A DNA stretch of 64,000 bases, taken from positions 1 through 64,000 of the forward strand of contig JAAUZY010000059.1 in the NCBI GenBank assembly GCA_014804355.1. Reading direction: 5' to 3'. Both the position numbers and the translations under genes were made by a program. Under the pieces are notes generated by a model. It made no database searches, was not told the DNA's origin, and saw only the letters and a program-made list of their open reading frames with translations. Source of the DNA: Lachnospiraceae bacterium (GTDB taxonomy: Bacteria > Bacillota > Clostridia > Lachnospirales > Lachnospiraceae). Positions 60,975 to 64,000 of the stretch are shown here, in pieces; within the stretch, counting starts at the first letter, position 1, and each line of letters starts with the position of its first letter.

Positions 60975-62360
60975 ATGCTTGATGATTTTATTTCAGGTAA
61001 AAAGGCACTGTTTAAAGATGGTGTACATATGGAACTGAGAGCGCAGGAGAACCGTAACAGGCATATCGCGTTGGTACAGGGCAGCCTGACATCCAACAGC
61101 CGTTCCGAGGTCTCAGGAGTTTGCACAAGAGTATATAAGAACGGAGTGTACGGTTTCTCATCTATGGCGGAATGCTCTTCCTTGGCCGCGGAAACTGTAT
61201 TGAAGGCGGCTACGGAGAATGCTATGTTTATGGACAGACATATCCAAAAGAATAAAGGCGCCTTCCCCGTCATACCGGCAGGGCAGATACCGGTTGGTAA
61301 AGTGATTTCCGACACAGAGCAGAAACGATATCTTGAGTTTTGTAAGGAGCTGGACGCTTACATTGCCGGAACTTATCCTGATCTGTCCAGCCGCTCCGTC
61401 ATAATGAGAGCGGACTCCATGGAAAAAATATTATGCACGTCCGATGGTTACAATGGGCATACCACATCACCGCGCGTCCACATTATTTTTAGCTTTAACA
61501 CGGAATCGGTTTCGGGTGATCCTGTTGAATTATATACACCGGTGGGCGGTTTTGGCAATTTTGAGGATAATTTTTCAGATCCGGCGCTCCTTTACCCGGA
61601 AATAGATAAATTATATGAGACATTGATGCACAAACGCGAAGGCGTCCATGCCGACGCAGGTTATAAAACGGTGGTTCTGGGAGGATTTTTGTCCGGAATG
61701 ATCGCACATGAGGCGGTGGGGCACACGGTTGAAGCAGACCTTGTGCAGAGCGGTTCCGTGGCGGGACCGAATCTGGGCAGGCGTGTGGCTTCTGAGCTTG
61801 TGAACCTTGTGGATTTTGCGCATACCGCTTTTGGTAAGCCTGCTCCGCTTCCCGTATTTCTGGACGACGAGGGAACGCCGGCGGAAGATGCAGTTCTGAT
61901 AAAGGACGGCATTTTGACAGGATATCTGAACAGCCGCGAAAGCGCACAGCACTTTAACATGAATCCTCTGGGTAACGCCCGTGCGTGGTCATTTTCGGAT
62001 GAACCGCTTATCCGCATGAGAAATACGGCTGTGCTGCCCGGAAAAGATAAGCTGGAAGATATTATCGCATCGGTGGATGACGGTTATTATCTGATTAACA
62101 CAAATAATGGACAGGCAGACCTTACGGGCGAATTTATGTTCGGTGTCACCATGGGATATGAGATCAAAAAAGGGAAACTTGCACGTCCTATTCTTGATAC
62201 CACGGTCTCAGGAGTTGCCTTTGATATGTTAAAGACGGTGGATATGGTATCGGATGAGGTCATCTGGACCTGCAGCGGTACGTGTGGCAAAAAGCAGCCG
62301 ATGTCGGTGGGCATGGGAGGTCCGGCTCTCCGCTGCAAGATTATGATAGGTGGACGTTAA
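60975..62360 (+). CDS. tldD: Metalloprotease TldD
   Basis: This 461-residue catalytic subunit of the TldD/TldE protease processes modified peptides (microcin B17 type) and unfolded peptides. The zinc motif HEAVGH lies in GMIAHEAVGHTVEADL (HExxxH), with a second metal-site Cys region near the C-terminus (CGKKQPMSVGMGGPALRC). ATG 60975 has AAGGAGG at ideal spacing; the track start adds an unrelated extension. The partner tldE follows 53 bases later, so the pair should form the heterodimer. No peptide precursor is evident nearby. Confidence 0.93.
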   Translation: MLDDFISGKKALFKDGVHMELRAQENRNRHIALVQGSLTSNSRSEVSGVCTRVYKNGVYGFSSMAECSSLAAETVLKAATENAMFMDRHIQKNKGAFPVIPAGQIPVGKVISDTEQKRYLEFCKELDAYIAGTYPDLSSRSVIMRADSMEKILCTSDGYNGHTTSPRVHIIFSFNTESVSGDPVELYTPVGGFGNFEDNFSDPALLYPEIDKLYETLMHKREGVHADAGYKTVVLGGFLSGMIAHEAVGHTVEADLVQSGSVAGPNLGRRVASELVNLVDFAHTAFGKPAPLPVFLDDEGTPAEDAVLIKDGILTGYLNSRESAQHFNMNPLGNARAWSFSDEPLIRMRNTAVLPGKDKLEDIIASVDDGYYLINTNNGQADLTGEFMFGVTMGYEIKKGKLARPILDTTVSGVAFDMLKTVDMVSDEVIWTCSGTCGKKQPMSVGMGGPALRCKIMIGGR

Positions 62361-62365
62361 AACGA

Positions 62366-62410
62366 TTGTGTCTGCGGCGTAGGCGGCAGGCTACGGAAAG
62401 GCATGGTTAT
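62366..62410 (+). promoter_or_regulatory. Repeated structured leader, copy 2 (before tldE)
   Basis: The TTGTGTCTG start, a CTGC/GCAG hairpin and the same tail GGCTACGGAAAGGCATGG as before tcdA. Here the ATG in the tail opens a five-codon ORF (MVIIW) that overlaps the tldE start out of frame. Confidence 0.55.
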
Positions 62411-62413
62411 AAT

Positions 62414-63712
62414 ATGGTAGATATTAAAAGCGCAGGCGGCAGGGTAAATGACGCCTTAAAAAGACATAGTGTGGACAAGGCAGGATTCTGGGTGACGGAA
62501 ACGGAAACACAGGAATTTAATGTAGAGGGCGGGGAGTTTACCCTGTTCCGCACCTTATTTGACAATGGTTTAAATCTTACGGTATATCATCAAAACAAAA
62601 AAGGCTCCATCACCACGAATAAGTTGGACGATGTTTCCATCGACTCGGCTGTGGAGGGAGCCCTTGCCTCTGCAGAATCGGGAATTGCGGATGAGGCATA
62701 TGATATTGCACCCGTACAGGAGAAACAGTGCTTTCATGACAACGGCTATGAGCCGGATATGGAACGACTCTTTGAACGAACCAGGGAACTGATGGCTGAT
62801 ATCGAAAAGCGATATCCCAAGGTCCTTGTGGATCAACTGAGCGTTTCCCATCAGAAGATCCATACCCTTTACCTGAATACCAACGGTACGGAATGTGAAG
62901 TATTTAAGGGAAAGTATTCGGTTTCTCTGTCGTTTGCAGGGCATGAAGGAGATGTGACCACTTCAATCTGTGGAACAGGTGTAATGACAGATAATCTGGA
63001 TAAACCCTTTATAGAACTGGGAACCATTGAAACACAGTTAAAGGAGGCGGAGGCTCAGCTTGTGACGACTCCCCTTGAAGGCAAGTTTGAGGGTGTCATC
63101 GTCCTGACTCCCGACAGCCTTGGCTCTTTCCTTTACGGTATTCTCAGCAATTTCGCATGTGATTCTGCCATTTTGGAGAAGACAAGTATATGGCTTAATA
63201 AGCTGAATGAAAAGGTTGCAGACGAACGGCTTACCCTTTCCATAAAACCATCCGATCCCCGCGTTGTAGACAGGGATCACATTACGTCGGACGGTTTTCT
63301 GGAAGAAGACTATGATATTATAAAGGACGGTATACTTAAATCCTTTATGATCTCTCTGTATGTGGCAAATAAGTCCGGATTTGAGCGTGAGAAGAGCTCT
63401 TCCTTCTCTGTCATCATCGAAGGCGGTGCTACTCCCTATGAGGAAATTCTGAAAGGAATCAAAAAAGGGCTTATCGTAGGACGCTTCTCAGGAGGAAGAC
63501 CGGGTAGCAGCGGAGATTTTTCCGGGGTGGCCAAAAACAGCTTTTTAATTGAGAATGGAGAAATCACCGGTGCGGTAAGCGAGACGATGATCAGCGGCAA
63601 CCTTGCCAGGATGCTGATGAATGTGGTAGACATCTCCAAAGAGACGGTAGAAAACGGCAGTGACGTATTGCCTTACATTGCCTTTGACAAGATTGTGATT
63701 TCGGGGAAATAA
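62414..63712 (+). CDS. tldE: TldE/PmbA protease partner
   Basis: This 432-residue non-catalytic partner of TldD belongs to the PmbA/TldE family: FWVTETETQEFNVEGGEF at the start, SFAGHEGDVTTS, LTPDSLGSFLYG, and RPGSSGDFSGVAKNSFLIENGEI near the end. It lacks the HExxxH motif, as expected of TldE. ATG 62414 (MVDIKSAGG) is chosen over the track start at 62282, which overlaps tldD. GGAAAGG lies about ten bases upstream in the repeated leader. The operon order tldD-tldE is common in bacteria. Confidence 0.92.
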   Translation: MVDIKSAGGRVNDALKRHSVDKAGFWVTETETQEFNVEGGEFTLFRTLFDNGLNLTVYHQNKKGSITTNKLDDVSIDSAVEGALASAESGIADEAYDIAPVQEKQCFHDNGYEPDMERLFERTRELMADIEKRYPKVLVDQLSVSHQKIHTLYLNTNGTECEVFKGKYSVSLSFAGHEGDVTTSICGTGVMTDNLDKPFIELGTIETQLKEAEAQLVTTPLEGKFEGVIVLTPDSLGSFLYGILSNFACDSAILEKTSIWLNKLNEKVADERLTLSIKPSDPRVVDRDHITSDGFLEEDYDIIKDGILKSFMISLYVANKSGFEREKSSSFSVIIEGGATPYEEILKGIKKGLIVGRFSGGRPGSSGDFSGVAKNSFLIENGEITGAVSETMISGNLARMLMNVVDISKETVENGSDVLPYIAFDKIVISGK

Positions 63713-63785
63713 TAATAGAATGAAATTACAAAGAAAGTATACCGCTGACCAATATGCGGTATATAAGTGGTTGGGTCGAAAGTAT

Positions 63786-63815
63786 AGTCCTTCGCCGTAA
63801 GGTGGAGGACTTTTT
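63786..63815 (+). terminator. Terminator after tldE
   Basis: AGTCCT/AGGACT with inner pairing and TTTTT. Just upstream is another stem ATACCGC...GCGGTAT (about 63738-63762). Confidence 0.75.
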
Positions 63816-63834
63816 CCAAAATGAGGACTAGCAA

Positions 63835-63996
63835 ATGAAAATCAGAATCAAATTCGCCCAATATGGCACAATGAAATTGGTTAATGCAAGCAGCAGCGGC
63901 AATATAAAACCTACGATGATATTTGATAAGTTCTGTCAGTATGTGGGAATAGACATTCCCCCTGGCTTATCTATAAAGGCAAGGTTGATATTATGA
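63835..63996 (+). CDS. Short ORF of 53 residues, possible fragment
   Basis: This short ORF begins MKIRIKFAQYGTMKLV, which resembles the start of the radical-SAM-linked DUF2344 family (KIRIKF..YG.M.F), but the rest does not continue that family. ATGAGGACTAGCAA upstream gives a weak ribosome site. It is shorter than the ORF-track limit and close to the window end, so it may be a truncated gene or chance ORF. No function is proposed. Confidence 0.35.
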   Translation: MKIRIKFAQYGTMKLVNASSSGNIKPTMIFDKFCQYVGIDIPPGLSIKARLIL

Positions 63997-64000
63997 ACAT

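Overview
The window looks like a chromosomal segment of a Gram-positive anaerobe of the class Clostridia, most likely family Lachnospiraceae. The evidence is a DUF5717/DUF5716 gene pair (as far as I recall a Lachnospiraceae hallmark), a DUF5722 glycosidase, strong AGGAGG-type ribosome sites, a CIRCE heat-shock operator, a NiCo-type riboswitch, an A-type flavoprotein and a LytTR/DUF3021/ABC cassette. I see no rRNA, tRNA or CRISPR array. This is an assignment from gene content, not from a database search.

Layout. Bases 1-4500 are mobile-element debris: an unrecognised ORF, a 5'-truncated DnaC/IstB ATPase, an Rpn-family PD-(D/E)XK nuclease, a small ORF and a large serine recombinase that ends just before ilvE. 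Bases 4.7-11.6 kb hold ilvE, a PHP-domain hydrolase, a parvulin lipoprotein, htpG behind a perfect CIRCE site, and a leaderless SpoIID-like/peptidoglycan-binding protein on the minus strand. Bases 11.8-18.8 kb carry a four-gene cluster: a giant DUF5717 protein, an Hsp70-fold DUF5716 protein, a TPR protein and a coiled-coil protein with two membrane helices. Bases 19-30.8 kb hold purB, a SHOCT mini-protein, a two-component system sandwiched between two exported proteins, a cell-wall amidase behind 11-bp phased repeats, a NiCo riboswitch with its CDF metal exporter, a DUF5722 glycosidase and a second SpoIID-like/PG-binding protein with LysM repeats.

Bases 31-42 kb carry a metal P-type ATPase, an Rpn remnant, purA, an SDR reductase, a LysR regulator, a HAD phosphatase, a diiron flavoprotein, tcdA and the PLP synthase pair pdxS-pdxT, followed by an apparent 89-nt minus-strand small RNA with its own promoter and U-tract. 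Bases 42.4-51.1 kb hold a PlsC acyltransferase, the LytTR-DUF3021-ABC cassette, a small membrane protein, a GH2 beta-mannosidase and a radical SAM protein. Bases 51.2-59.4 kb are a complete oligopeptide ABC operon whose subunits carry unusual extra domains. The window closes with an ApbE-like membrane protein, the TldD/TldE protease pair and a short ORF.

The most interesting material lies outside ordinary gene calls. It includes the DUF5717/DUF5716/TPR/coiled-coil operon. A 10-mer, TTATGTAAAC, occurs at least 11 times. Two palindromic elements near 38.9 and 47.4 kb have stems that differ by compensatory substitutions. There is also the pdxT-proximal small RNA, a leader repeated before tcdA and tldE, and the expanded Opp transporter.
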